64,000 bases of DNA, taken from Streptomyces bauhiniae (GTDB lineage: Bacteria; Actinomycetota; Actinomycetes; Streptomycetales; Streptomycetaceae). How positions within the stretch are numbered: the stretch's first letter is position 1; each line of letters begins with the position of its first letter. The position numbers and the translations under genes were made by a program. Under the pieces are notes generated by a model that was not told where the DNA came from, searched no databases, and saw only the letters and a program-made list of their open reading frames with translations. Below are positions 9,311 to 17,508 of the stretch, in pieces. The stretch is taken from contig NZ_SRRT01000001.1 of NCBI RefSeq assembly GCF_004784475.1, positions 558,001 through 622,000 of the forward strand, written 5' to 3'.

Positions 9311-10354
9311 TCAGAGCGCCTTCTGCGGCGTCTTGGAGAGGCTGGCGACCGGGATGATCTCCTGCGTCTCCGGATAGTGGCAGGCGGTGAGGTGGCCGGC
9401 CTTGTTGCCCTCGGCCTGCGCCAGCGGCGGGGCCTCGGTCGCGCACTTCTCCGTCGCCTTCCAGCACCGGGTACGGAAGCGGCAGCCCGACGGCGGGTCG
9501 ATGGGCGAGGGCACGTCCCCGACGAGGCGGATGCGCTCGCGCGGGGTCTCGTCCACCGTGGCCTCCGGGACGGCGGAGAGCAGGGCGCGGGTGTAGGGGT
9601 GGCGCGGGTTGTTGTAGAGGTCGTCGCGGTCGCCGATCTCCACGATCTTGCCGAGGTACATCACCGCGACGCGCTGCGAGAAGTGCCGCACGATGGCGAG
9701 GTCGTGGGCGATGAACACGAAGGCGATGCCGAGTTCGCGCTGCACCTTCTGGAGCAGGTTCACGACCTGGGCCTGGATGGAGACGTCCAGCGCGGAGACC
9801 GGCTCGTCGGCCACGATCAGCTTCGGGTTCAGGGCCAGCGCGCGGGCGACGCCGATGCGCTGGCGCTGGCCGCCGGAGAACTCGTGCGGGAAGCGGTTGA
9901 AGTGCTCGGGGTTGAGCCCGACGATCTCCAGCAGCTCCCGCACCCGCTTCTCGCGGCCGCCGGGCGGCTCGATGCCGTTGATCTCCATCGGGCCGGCGAT
10001 GATCTTGCCGACCGTGTGCCGCGGGTTCAGCGAGGCGTACGGGTCCTGGAAGATCATCTGGATCTCGGACCGGATCGGCGCGAGGGTCTTGCGGCCGGCG
10101 TGCGTGATGTCCTGGCCCCGGTACGCGATGCGGCCCGCGGTCGGCTCCATCAGCCGGGTGATCAGCCGCCCGGTGGTCGACTTGCCGCAGCCGGACTCGC
10201 CGACCAGGCCCAGGCTCTCGCCCTCGGCGACCTGGAAGTCCAGCCCGTCCACGGCCTGCACCGCACCGACGGTGCGCCGGATCGGGAAGCCGCCCTTGAT
10301 CGGGAAGTGCTTGGTCAGCCCGGAGACGTCCAGGAGGGGAGTGGTGTCGCTCAT
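9311..10354 (-). CDS. Oligopeptide ABC importer ATPase, OppF/DppF type (BldKE paralogue)
   Basis: 347-aa nucleotide-binding subunit, last gene of the inverted importer operon. Walker A GESGCGKS, signature FSGGQRQR, Walker [13 protein letters not shown] and the C-terminal [10 protein letters not shown] motif are intact. The segment from LAPIRSEIQMIFQDPY to [17 protein letters not shown] is nearly identical to the ATPase at 7336-8460, so the two genes form a long inverted repeat about 1 kb apart. It should partner the ATPase at 10381-11418. The start at 10354 lies 26 bases after the upstream stop. Confidence 0.87.
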   Translation of the reverse strand: MSDTTPLLDVSGLTKHFPIKGGFPIRRTVGAVQAVDGLDFQVAEGESLGLVGESGCGKSTTGRLITRLMEPTAGRIAYRGQDITHAGRKTLAPIRSEIQMIFQDPYASLNPRHTVGKIIAGPMEINGIEPPGGREKRVRELLEIVGLNPEHFNRFPHEFSGGQRQRIGVARALALNPKLIVADEPVSALDVSIQAQVVNLLQKVQRELGIAFVFIAHDLAIVRHFSQRVAVMYLGKIVEIGDRDDLYNNPRHPYTRALLSAVPEATVDETPRERIRLVGDVPSPIDPPSGCRFRTRCWKATEKCATEAPPLAQAEGNKAGHLTACHYPETQEIIPVASLSKTPQKAL

Positions 10355-10380
10355 GGTGGTGAAATCCCGTCTCGTGTACG

Positions 10381-11418
10381 TCAGATGGCCTTGCTGGCGG
10401 CAAGGCCGGCGAGGAACTCACGGCGCTGGCCGTCGGAAAGGTGGCAGGCGTTGCCGCGGCCGTCCTCGATCTGGAGCAGGGGGCGCTCGGTGGCGCACCG
10501 GTTGCCCTCCACCTCGGACGCGAAGGCGCAGCGCGGGTGGAAACGGCAGCCGGTGGGCGGGTTCAGCAGCGAGGGCGGGGAGCCCGGGATCGGGTTGAGC
10601 GGCACGTCGACCGGGCCGTCCAGGCTCGGCATGGAACCGAGCAGACCCCAGGTGTAGGGGTGCTGCGGGGTGCGCAGCACCTCCTCCTTCGGGCCGCGCT
10701 CCACACAGCGGCCGCCGTACATCACCAGCACGTCGTCGGCGATGTCCGCGATGACGCCCAGGTCGTGGGTGATGAAGATGATCGAGGTGCCGAACTCCTG
10801 CTGGAGGTCCTTGAGCAGGTCCATGATCTGGGCCTGCACGGTGACGTCCAGCGCGGTGGTCGGCTCGTCCGCGATCAAGAGCTTCGGGTCGCAGACCAGG
10901 GCCATGGCGATCATCGCGCGCTGGCGCATACCGCCGGAGAACTCGTGCGGGTAGTTGTCCACCCGCCGGTCCGGCTGCGGGATGCCGACCCGGCGCAGCA
11001 TCTCGATCGCCCGCTCCCGCGCGGCCTTCTTCGAGGCGCCGGTGTGCTTGCGGTAGACCTCGCCGATCTGGGTCCCGATGGTGTGGTACGGCGACAGCGA
11101 GGCCAGGGCGTCCTGGAAGATCATCGCCATCTTGTTGCCGCGGAGCTTCTCGAGCGTGCGCTCCGGGGCGCCGAGCAGCTCCTCGCCGTCCAGCAGGATC
11201 TGGCCCTCGATCTCGGTGTGATCGCGGTCGTGCAGGCCCAGGATCGTCAGGTTGGTGACGGACTTGCCGGAACCCGACTCGCCCACGATGCCGAGCGTCT
11301 GGCCCTTGGCCAGGTCGAAGGTGAGTCCGTCGACGGCCTTGACCATGCCGTCCTCGGTGGAGAAGTGGACCTTGAGGTCCTTGACGGAGAGGAACGGCTG
11401 CTGATGGGTGCTCGTCAC
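10381..11418 (-). CDS. Oligopeptide ABC importer ATPase, OppD/DppD type (BldKD paralogue)
   Basis: 345-aa nucleotide-binding subunit. Walker [10 protein letters not shown]-loop FQDALASLSP, signature FSGGMRQR, Walker [14 protein letters not shown]-loop [10 protein letters not shown], and C-terminal CRFHPRCAF with two more Cys. Gene order and sequence make it the counterpart of the 6256-7314 ATPase. It lies 49 bases after the permease gene in one transcription unit. Confidence 0.87.
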   Translation of the reverse strand: MTSTHQQPFLSVKDLKVHFSTEDGMVKAVDGLTFDLAKGQTLGIVGESGSGKSVTNLTILGLHDRDHTEIEGQILLDGEELLGAPERTLEKLRGNKMAMIFQDALASLSPYHTIGTQIGEVYRKHTGASKKAARERAIEMLRRVGIPQPDRRVDNYPHEFSGGMRQRAMIAMALVCDPKLLIADEPTTALDVTVQAQIMDLLKDLQQEFGTSIIFITHDLGVIADIADDVLVMYGGRCVERGPKEEVLRTPQHPYTWGLLGSMPSLDGPVDVPLNPIPGSPPSLLNPPTGCRFHPRCAFASEVEGNRCATERPLLQIEDGRGNACHLSDGQRREFLAGLAASKAI

Positions 11419-11467
11419 GGGGACGCTCCTGGGGGTGATGCGAGGGGGGTAGTCGGACGGGCGGAGG

Positions 11468-12448
11468 TCAGGCGAGCCGGATGCGCGGGTCGATCAGGCC
11501 GTACACCGCGTCGACGACGATGTTGAACAGGACGATCGCGCCGGCCGACAGCAGGGTGACGCCCATGAGCATGGGCAGGTCGCTCTTCTCCACGGAGTCC
11601 ACCGCGAGCCGGCCCACTCCCTGGAGGCTGAAGGTGTACTCGGTGATCATCGCGCCGCCGATGAGGGTGGCCAGGTCGATGCCGAAGATGGTGACGATCG
11701 GGCCCATCGCGCCACGCCAGGCGAACCGGAAGAACACGTTGCGCCCGGAGAGGCCCTTGGCGCGGGCGGTACGGACGTAGTCCTCGCTCAGCGTCTCCAC
11801 GAGCTGCGAGCGCGTCATACGGGTGTAGTTGGCGGTCCAGATCAGCGCCAGCACCAGCCACGGCACCAGCAGGCCCGAGGCCCAGGCGGCCGGGTTCTCG
11901 GTGAGCGGCGTGTAGGACGGGTTGTCCAGGAGGTCGAGCTTGGCCACCAGGATGTACATCGCGATGTAGCCGATGAAGTAGATCTGGAGCGAGGAGGCGA
12001 CCAGCGAGGCCGAGCTGGCCAGCTTGTCCTGCCACTTGCCCTGCTTCACCGCGGCGATCATGCCCGCGCCGATACCGAAGACCAGGAAGACGACGGCCGA
12101 GCCGAGGGCCAGCGACAGCGTCAGCGGGAGCCGGTCCATGATCGTGCCGAGCACGGGCTCCCGGTTGGCGAAGGAGTATCCGAGGCACGGCGCGCTGCAG
12201 TCGCCGAAGTCGCCGTAGCTGCGCCCGACGAAGATGCCCTTGATCCAGTACCAGTACTGCACCGGGACCGGGTGGTCGATGCCCAGGTTGTGCCGCACCT
12301 GCGCGAGCATGTCGGGCGTGCAGTTCTTGCCGCACGACATCGTGGCGGGGTCACGCGGGATGGCGTAGAAGAGCCAGAAGGTGACGGCGCTGATGATCAG
12401 CAGAATCACCAGCGCGCCGAAGACTCGGCGGACGAGGAAGCGGAGCAT
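11468..12448 (-). CDS. Oligopeptide ABC importer permease, OppB/DppB type (BldKC paralogue)
   Basis: 326-aa inner-membrane permease, exactly the length of the 5265-6245 permease. TM1 is VILLIISAVTFWLFYAI. The extracytoplasmic loop keeps the same two cysteine pairs (CGKNC and CSAPC), which the third importer's permease does not fully share. The coupling loop ARAKGLSGRNVFFRFAWRG and C-terminal DAVYGLIDPRIRLA are typical. It follows the binding-protein gene after a hairpin-containing gap of 93 bases. Confidence 0.86.
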   Translation of the reverse strand: MLRFLVRRVFGALVILLIISAVTFWLFYAIPRDPATMSCGKNCTPDMLAQVRHNLGIDHPVPVQYWYWIKGIFVGRSYGDFGDCSAPCLGYSFANREPVLGTIMDRLPLTLSLALGSAVVFLVFGIGAGMIAAVKQGKWQDKLASSASLVASSLQIYFIGYIAMYILVAKLDLLDNPSYTPLTENPAAWASGLLVPWLVLALIWTANYTRMTRSQLVETLSEDYVRTARAKGLSGRNVFFRFAWRGAMGPIVTIFGIDLATLIGGAMITEYTFSLQGVGRLAVDSVEKSDLPMLMGVTLLSAGAIVLFNIVVDAVYGLIDPRIRLA

Positions 12449-12499
12449 GGGGCGTGACTTTCCGGACGGGGCGCCGTCGCCGGGGTGAGGGGGGCCGGT

Positions 12500-12525
12500 G
12501 GGGGCGGCCGGTCGTGGCCGCCCCC
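12500..12525 (-). promoter_or_regulatory. Intercistronic hairpin after the second binding-protein gene
   Basis: Perfect 10-base arms (gggggcggcc / ggccgccccc) with a 6-base loop and no T-run, between the binding-protein stop and the permease start. It occupies the same operon position as the 5186-5230 hairpin but has a different sequence. Confidence 0.65.
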
Positions 12526-12541
12526 GATGGGTCGAGCGCGC

Positions 12542-14299
12542 TTACTTCATGGCGTACAGCTTGCAGAGCGCGACGCAGGTGTTGCCCGAGTCGTAGATCA
12601 CGTTGCCGACCTTGGACCCGTGCATCCAGTTGCGGATGGAGTGGTAGTCCGGGACCACGGCCGCCAGCTCCATGATCTGGCGGTCGACGGCGCCCCACGC
12701 CTTGTTGGCGGCATCGACGTCCGCGATCTTGGACGCGGCGTCGATCGCCTTGTTCACGCTCGGGTCGTTGAGCTGGGCGTAGTTGCTGCGGCCGTCGCCG
12801 ATGTTCTTGCCGCTCCAGCAGGGGTAGAACACGGAGTAGCCGTTCGGCCAGTCCGGGCTCCAGCCGGCGGCGAAGAGGTCGTAGCCGTTGTCGATCTTGC
12901 CGATCTGGGTGTAGAAGGTCGACTTGTCGATCTGCTTGTTGACGACGACGAAGCCCGCCGCCTCCAGCGCGTTCTTGATCTGGACGGCCTGCTTCACGGC
13001 GTTGTCCGACTGCTGGTAGGCGATGACCAGCTTCTGGCCGACCTTGCCGGCCTCCTTCAGCAGCGCCTTGGCCTTGGCCGGGTCGCCGCCGGGCTTCTTC
13101 TCCGCGCCGTACAGGTCGAAGTCCTGGTAGCCGGGGGTGACCGGGCTGAGGATGGTGGTGGCTATCTCGCTGGTGGCGCGGCCGCCGCGGATGGTCTGGA
13201 GCTGCTGGTGCGGCCAGGCCCAGTTGATGGCCTGGCGGACCTTGACGTCCTTGATCCGGGTGGTGTTGATCGGCCAGTAGTAGGTGACCGTGTCGACCGC
13301 GGTGAGGACGCGCTTCTTGAGCTTGGCGTCGGTCAGCACCTGGGCGACGCGCTCGGCGGCGACCTCGTTGAAGATGGTCATCGCGTACTGGTCGTTGCCG
13401 CGGTCCGAGATGAAGCGGTCGGTCGAGGCGACGGGCTGGAAACCGAACTGGAAGACGTACTTGTCCGGGTAGTTGTTGCGGATCGAGTCGGTCTTCGGGT
13501 CCCAGTGCTCGTTGCGCACGAAGGTCATCGACTTGCCGATGCTGCGGCTCTCGATGCGGTACGGGCCACAGGAGAAGGGGCGCTTGTCGTACTTCTCCTT
13601 GGTGTCCTTCTTCTTGGACACGAGGGAGTAACCACGCATGGCGAGCGTGTAGTTGAAGTCGGCGCGGGGCTCGGTGAGGCGGAAGGTGACCGTCTTGCCG
13701 GAGATCTCGACCGAGTCGAGCTTCTTGCCGTCGTAGGGGCCCTTGTACTTGTCGCCGCCGACCAGCCACTGCTGGACGTAGCGCGGACCCTCGGTGACGA
13801 ACGACGCGAAGAGGCGCTCGAAGGTGTGGCGGACGTCGTCCATGGAGAGGTCGGAGCCGTCCTCCCACTTGATGCCGTCCTTCAGCGTGAAGGACCAGGT
13901 GCGGCCGCCGTCCTTCATGGTGCCGGCGTCCGTGGCCGCGTCACCGACCAGGGTGCAGCCGCCCTTGTCGTCGATCCGGTAGCCGGTCAGACCGCGCATG
14001 ATCGGGACGGTGATCGCGGCCTCGGTCGAGACGTAGATCTGGGCCGGGTCCATGTGGTCCATGTCGAACTGGTCGAGCGAGTAGATCGTCCCGCCCTTGA
14101 CCGCGCCCGAGACCTCCGGGGCGGGACCCGTCGAGTCGGCCTTGGTGCCGACCGGGATGTTCATGGTCTTGCCCTTGCTCACGGACGGGACCTGGGGGCC
14201 GGAACCCTTGCCGTCACTGCTGCCGCAGGCGGTCAGCACACTGGTGGAGGCCGCGGCCACACCGGTGGCGATCAGGAAGTTCCTACGGGAAAAAGCCAT
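12542..14299 (-). CDS. Oligopeptide-binding lipoprotein with Tat-type signal (SBP family 5)
   Basis: 585-aa solute-binding protein of the inverted importer. The N-terminus contains SRRNFL, a good twin-arginine motif (S-R-R-x-F-L), then a hydrophobic stretch and lipobox VLTAC. It therefore looks like a Tat-exported lipoprotein, unlike the Sec-type BldKB. The mature part has the SBP_bac_5 fold (GGTIYSLDQFDMDHMDPAQI; DGIKWEDGSDLSMDDVRHT; FAAGWSPDWPNGYSVFYPC). Extra cysteines at FYPCW and near the C-terminus (CVALC) could form a disulfide. It aligns with BldKB along its length (TGPAPEVSGAVKGGT against TGPAAEVPGAKSGGT). Start ATG 14299. Confidence 0.88.
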   Translation of the reverse strand: MAFSRRNFLIATGVAAASTSVLTACGSSDGKGSGPQVPSVSKGKTMNIPVGTKADSTGPAPEVSGAVKGGTIYSLDQFDMDHMDPAQIYVSTEAAITVPIMRGLTGYRIDDKGGCTLVGDAATDAGTMKDGGRTWSFTLKDGIKWEDGSDLSMDDVRHTFERLFASFVTEGPRYVQQWLVGGDKYKGPYDGKKLDSVEISGKTVTFRLTEPRADFNYTLAMRGYSLVSKKKDTKEKYDKRPFSCGPYRIESRSIGKSMTFVRNEHWDPKTDSIRNNYPDKYVFQFGFQPVASTDRFISDRGNDQYAMTIFNEVAAERVAQVLTDAKLKKRVLTAVDTVTYYWPINTTRIKDVKVRQAINWAWPHQQLQTIRGGRATSEIATTILSPVTPGYQDFDLYGAEKKPGGDPAKAKALLKEAGKVGQKLVIAYQQSDNAVKQAVQIKNALEAAGFVVVNKQIDKSTFYTQIGKIDNGYDLFAAGWSPDWPNGYSVFYPCWSGKNIGDGRSNYAQLNDPSVNKAIDAASKIADVDAANKAWGAVDRQIMELAAVVPDYHSIRNWMHGSKVGNVIYDSGNTCVALCKLYAMK

Positions 14300-14383
14300 G
14301 CTGAGCCTGCCTGTGAGTGTCAGATTCGGACGATCGGAATCAGCCGGACGTCAAGAAGGACCGGGCCGGGTGGAACTGGCCTG

Positions 14384-15412
14384 CTACCGCTTCGACTTCG
14401 GGTCGAGCGCGTCACGCACGGAGTCGCCGAGCAGGTTGAACGCGAGGACGAAGATCACCATGGAGATGCCGGGGAACAGCATGAAGGTGATGTCCTGGGA
14501 GTAGAACGAGGCGCCGCGGCCGATCATCACGCCCCAGTCCGGCGTCGGGTCGGTGATGCCGACGCCGAGGAAGGCCAACGCGGCTTCCGAGGTCACATAG
14601 GCCGGGAGCATCAGCGTGGACTGGATGAGAATGGGCGTCCACAGGTTGGGCAGCAGCTCCTTGAACACGATGCGTCGCGGGGAGGCGCCGGTGACCTTGG
14701 CGGCCTCGACGAACTCCCGCTCGCGCAGGCCCAGTACCTGACCGCGCAGCAGTCGTGCGATGGACGCCCAGCCGAACGCCGCGAGCACGATGATCAGCGA
14801 GATCGCCACCAGCCAGGTCGGCACGTTGTCGTCCGGGGCGATGAAGATGCCGTAGACCACGGGCATGAAGGCGATGAAGAACAGCGTGGACGGGAACGAC
14901 AGCACGATGTCGATGATCCGGCCGACGAAGTAGTCGGTCTTGCCGCCCACGTAGCCCGCCGTGACACCGATGACGACACCGACGACCGTGGTGAGGATCG
15001 TGGCGGCGGCGGCGATGCCGAGCGAGGTACGGATGCCGTAGAGCAGGAAGGTGAAGACGTCCCGCCCGAGCTGGGGCTCGACGCCGAACCAGAACTCCGA
15101 GCTCATGCCGCCGTTGGCGCCGACCGGGTAGGAGAACGGGTCGAGCAGCTCGGGCCGCTCGCTCGCGTAGGTGGTGTACGGGTCCTTGCCGTACAGCTTC
15201 GCGATGAGCGGCGCCGCTATGGCGATCAGGAAGAAGAAGAGGACGACGAAGGCGGACACGACGCCGGTCCGGTCGCGCTTGAAACGCTTCCAGGCAAGCC
15301 GGCCGGGGGACCGGCTCTCGCTGCCCTTGGGGCCGTCCGGAGTACCCGACTTCTCGACGGGAACGTCGGTCACCTCAAGCGCGGCAGCCGCCGATGGAGT
15401 GGGGGTGGTCAT
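14384..15412 (-). CDS. Oligopeptide ABC importer permease, OppC/DppC type (BldKA paralogue)
   Basis: 342-aa membrane subunit, first gene of the inverted operon. The N-terminal tail ends SPGRLAWKRFKRDRTGVV, almost as in the 2224-3258 permease, and the KLYGKDPYTTYASERPEL segment and C-terminal NLLGDSVRDALDPKSKR are also shared. The coupling loop is EAAKVTGASPRRIVFKELLP. This similarity, with identical gene order, shows that the two five-gene operons arose by duplication. Start ATG 15412, facing a 469-base divergent regulatory region. Confidence 0.86.
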   Translation of the reverse strand: MTTPTPSAAAALEVTDVPVEKSGTPDGPKGSESRSPGRLAWKRFKRDRTGVVSAFVVLFFFLIAIAAPLIAKLYGKDPYTTYASERPELLDPFSYPVGANGGMSSEFWFGVEPQLGRDVFTFLLYGIRTSLGIAAAATILTTVVGVVIGVTAGYVGGKTDYFVGRIIDIVLSFPSTLFFIAFMPVVYGIFIAPDDNVPTWLVAISLIIVLAAFGWASIARLLRGQVLGLREREFVEAAKVTGASPRRIVFKELLPNLWTPILIQSTLMLPAYVTSEAALAFLGVGITDPTPDWGVMIGRGASFYSQDITFMLFPGISMVIFVLAFNLLGDSVRDALDPKSKR

Positions 15413-15881
15413 TGGTGCTCCTGGCCCAAGGAGGGTCTGAGGACTCCGCAGGGCGCTCCCCTACGGGCTACGCCGGACTTTTTCAACGCAATTCGTTCAA
15501 GGTCAATAAATTCTCGGTCGACTTGGGCTTCTATTTACCTTCTTTACCTCTGCTTGACGCATCCGTAGCTACGCGTGTAGCGCGACCGTAATCAATCCGT
15601 GCTTCAGTTCGGGCAGTTCGGGCAAATCAACCAATGGGTTCGATATCCGGACGGCGGGGTGTCGAAATGCGTACATCGGCGCGTCACGATCCAACGTTTC
15701 GGCAACGTTGCGCGGCGATCCATTGCGTCTTGTCCGCAAGATCACCGAGGGCGTGCCGGACCTGCCTGCATATGGCTGACGTGTCCCCCCAAAGGCGGGG
15801 CAATCGGGCGGCGGGCATGCGGGATGTTCCCTACGGGCCGATATTGACCGGTAACGGTGAGGTGATCCCTGAGGAGGCAGC
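15413..15881. promoter_or_regulatory. Divergent regulatory region between importer operons 2 and 3
   Basis: 469 bases with no gene, serving as upstream region for both flanking operons. The part 15480-15610 is unusually AT-rich. On the + strand TTGACG at 15554-15559 resembles a -35 box. An inverted repeat GCTAC-gcgt-GTAGC lies at 15568-15581, where a repressor could overlap the promoter. A good ribosome site (gaggaggcagc) precedes ATG 15882. Exact -10 boxes could not be assigned with confidence. Confidence 0.5.
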
Positions 15882-17504
15882 ATGCGCGGATTCACGCACG
15901 CCCGATGGCTGACCGGCGCCGCCGCGGTGATGCTCGTGGCCACCGGGTGCGGCGGGGGAGCGAGCGGGGCGGCGGACGGCGGGATGCTCACCTCCTCCTG
16001 GGGCGACCCGCAGAACCCGCTGGAGCCGGCCAACACCAACGAGGTGCAGGGCGGCAAGGTGCTCGACATGGTCTTCCGGGGCCTGAAGCGGTACGACCCG
16101 AGGACCGGCGAGGCCCAGAACATGCTGGCCCAGTCGATCGAGACCACCGACTCCCGCCACTACACCGTGAAGCTCAAGGACGGCTGGACCTTCTCCAACG
16201 GCGAGAAGGTCACCGCCCGCTCCTTCACCGACGCCTGGAACTACGGCGCGAGCCTGAAGAACAAGCAGAAGAACGCGTACTTCTTCGGCTACATCGAGGG
16301 CTACGACCAGGTCCACCCCGAGATGGGCAGCCAGCGCGCCGACACCCTCTCCGGGCTCAAGGTGGTGGACGACCACACCTTCACCGTCACCCTGAACCAG
16401 AAGTTCTCCGGCTTCCCCGACACCCTCGGCTACGCCGCCTTCGCCCCGCTGCCCCGCGCCTTCTTCACCGACCACGCCGCCTGGCTGAAGACCCCGGTCG
16501 GCAACGGCCCGTACTCCATCGAGTCCTACACCAAGGGCTCCCAGATGACCCTGCGCAAGTGGAACGGCTACCCCGGCGGCGACAAGGCGCTCAACGACGG
16601 GGTGATCCTCAAGGTCTACACCGACAGCAACACCGCCTACACCGACCTGATGGCCGGCAACCTCGACCTCGCCGACGACATCCCGGCCGCCCAGCTCAAG
16701 AACGTCAAGACCGACCTGGGCGAGCGGTACATCAACACCCCGGCCGGCATCATCCAGACCCTCGCCTTCCCGTACTACGACGAGCGCTGGAACCGGCCCG
16801 GCATGGAGAAGGTCCGCACCGGGCTCTCCATGGCGATCAACCGGGACCAGATCACCAAGACCATCTTCCAGCGCACCCGCACCCCCGCCACCGACTGGAC
16901 CTCACCCGTCCTCGGCACCGACGGCGGCTTCAAGGCGGGCCTGTGCGGCCGCGCCTGTACCTACGACCCGGCGGCCGCCAAGCGGCTGGTCCGGCAGGGC
17001 GGCGGCATCCCCGGCGGCTCCCTGAAACTCACCTACAACGCGGACACCGGCTCGCACCGGGAGTGGATCGACGCGGTCTGCAACTCCATCAACCACGCCC
17101 TGGGCGACGACAACGCCTGCGTCGGCAACCCGGTCGGCACCTTCGCCGACTTCCGCAACCAGATGGCGCAGCACAAGATGAGCGGCCCCTTCCGGGCGGG
17201 CTGGCAGATGGACTACCCCCTCATCCAGAACTTCCTCCAGCCGCTCTACTTCACCGGCGCCTCCTCCAACGACGGCCAGTGGACCAACTCCGAGTTCGAC
17301 GAGCTGGTGGACCGGGCCAACGCCGAGACCGACCCGGCCAAGTCGGTCGCCACCTTCCAGCAGGCCGAGGAGGTCGTCCGGGACAACATGGCCGCCATCC
17401 CGCTCTGGTACCAGAACGGCAACGCGGGCTACTCCCAGCGCCTCACCGGCGTCCAGCTCAACCCGTTCAGCGTGCCGGTGTACAACGAGATCAAGGTGAG
17501 CTGA
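15882..17504 (+). CDS. Oligopeptide-binding lipoprotein of the third importer (SBP family 5)
   Basis: 540-aa solute-binding lipoprotein. Signal peptide MRGFTHARWLTGAAAVMLVA with lipobox VATGC (Cys about 23), then a short Gly-rich linker. The SBP_bac_5 fold shows DGWTFSNGEKVTARSFTDAW, SGLKVVDDHTFTVTL and, near the end, GWQMDYPLIQNF and AAIPLWYQNG. Four Cys in the middle (GLCGRACTYDP; DAVCNSINH) could pair. It belongs to a different subgroup from the other two binding proteins: shorter, with different signature sequences. It starts the operon and is followed after 4 bases by the first permease. Confidence 0.9.
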   Translation: MRGFTHARWLTGAAAVMLVATGCGGGASGAADGGMLTSSWGDPQNPLEPANTNEVQGGKVLDMVFRGLKRYDPRTGEAQNMLAQSIETTDSRHYTVKLKDGWTFSNGEKVTARSFTDAWNYGASLKNKQKNAYFFGYIEGYDQVHPEMGSQRADTLSGLKVVDDHTFTVTLNQKFSGFPDTLGYAAFAPLPRAFFTDHAAWLKTPVGNGPYSIESYTKGSQMTLRKWNGYPGGDKALNDGVILKVYTDSNTAYTDLMAGNLDLADDIPAAQLKNVKTDLGERYINTPAGIIQTLAFPYYDERWNRPGMEKVRTGLSMAINRDQITKTIFQRTRTPATDWTSPVLGTDGGFKAGLCGRACTYDPAAAKRLVRQGGGIPGGSLKLTYNADTGSHREWIDAVCNSINHALGDDNACVGNPVGTFADFRNQMAQHKMSGPFRAGWQMDYPLIQNFLQPLYFTGASSNDGQWTNSEFDELVDRANAETDPAKSVATFQQAEEVVRDNMAAIPLWYQNGNAGYSQRLTGVQLNPFSVPVYNEIKVS

Positions 17505-17508
17505 GCGC

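Noticed and set aside
12485-15568. 1027-codon open frame on the plus strand
   Set aside because: Lies antisense to the second binding-protein and permease genes; composition (Val/Gly/Leu/Arg repeats) is that of a mirror frame.
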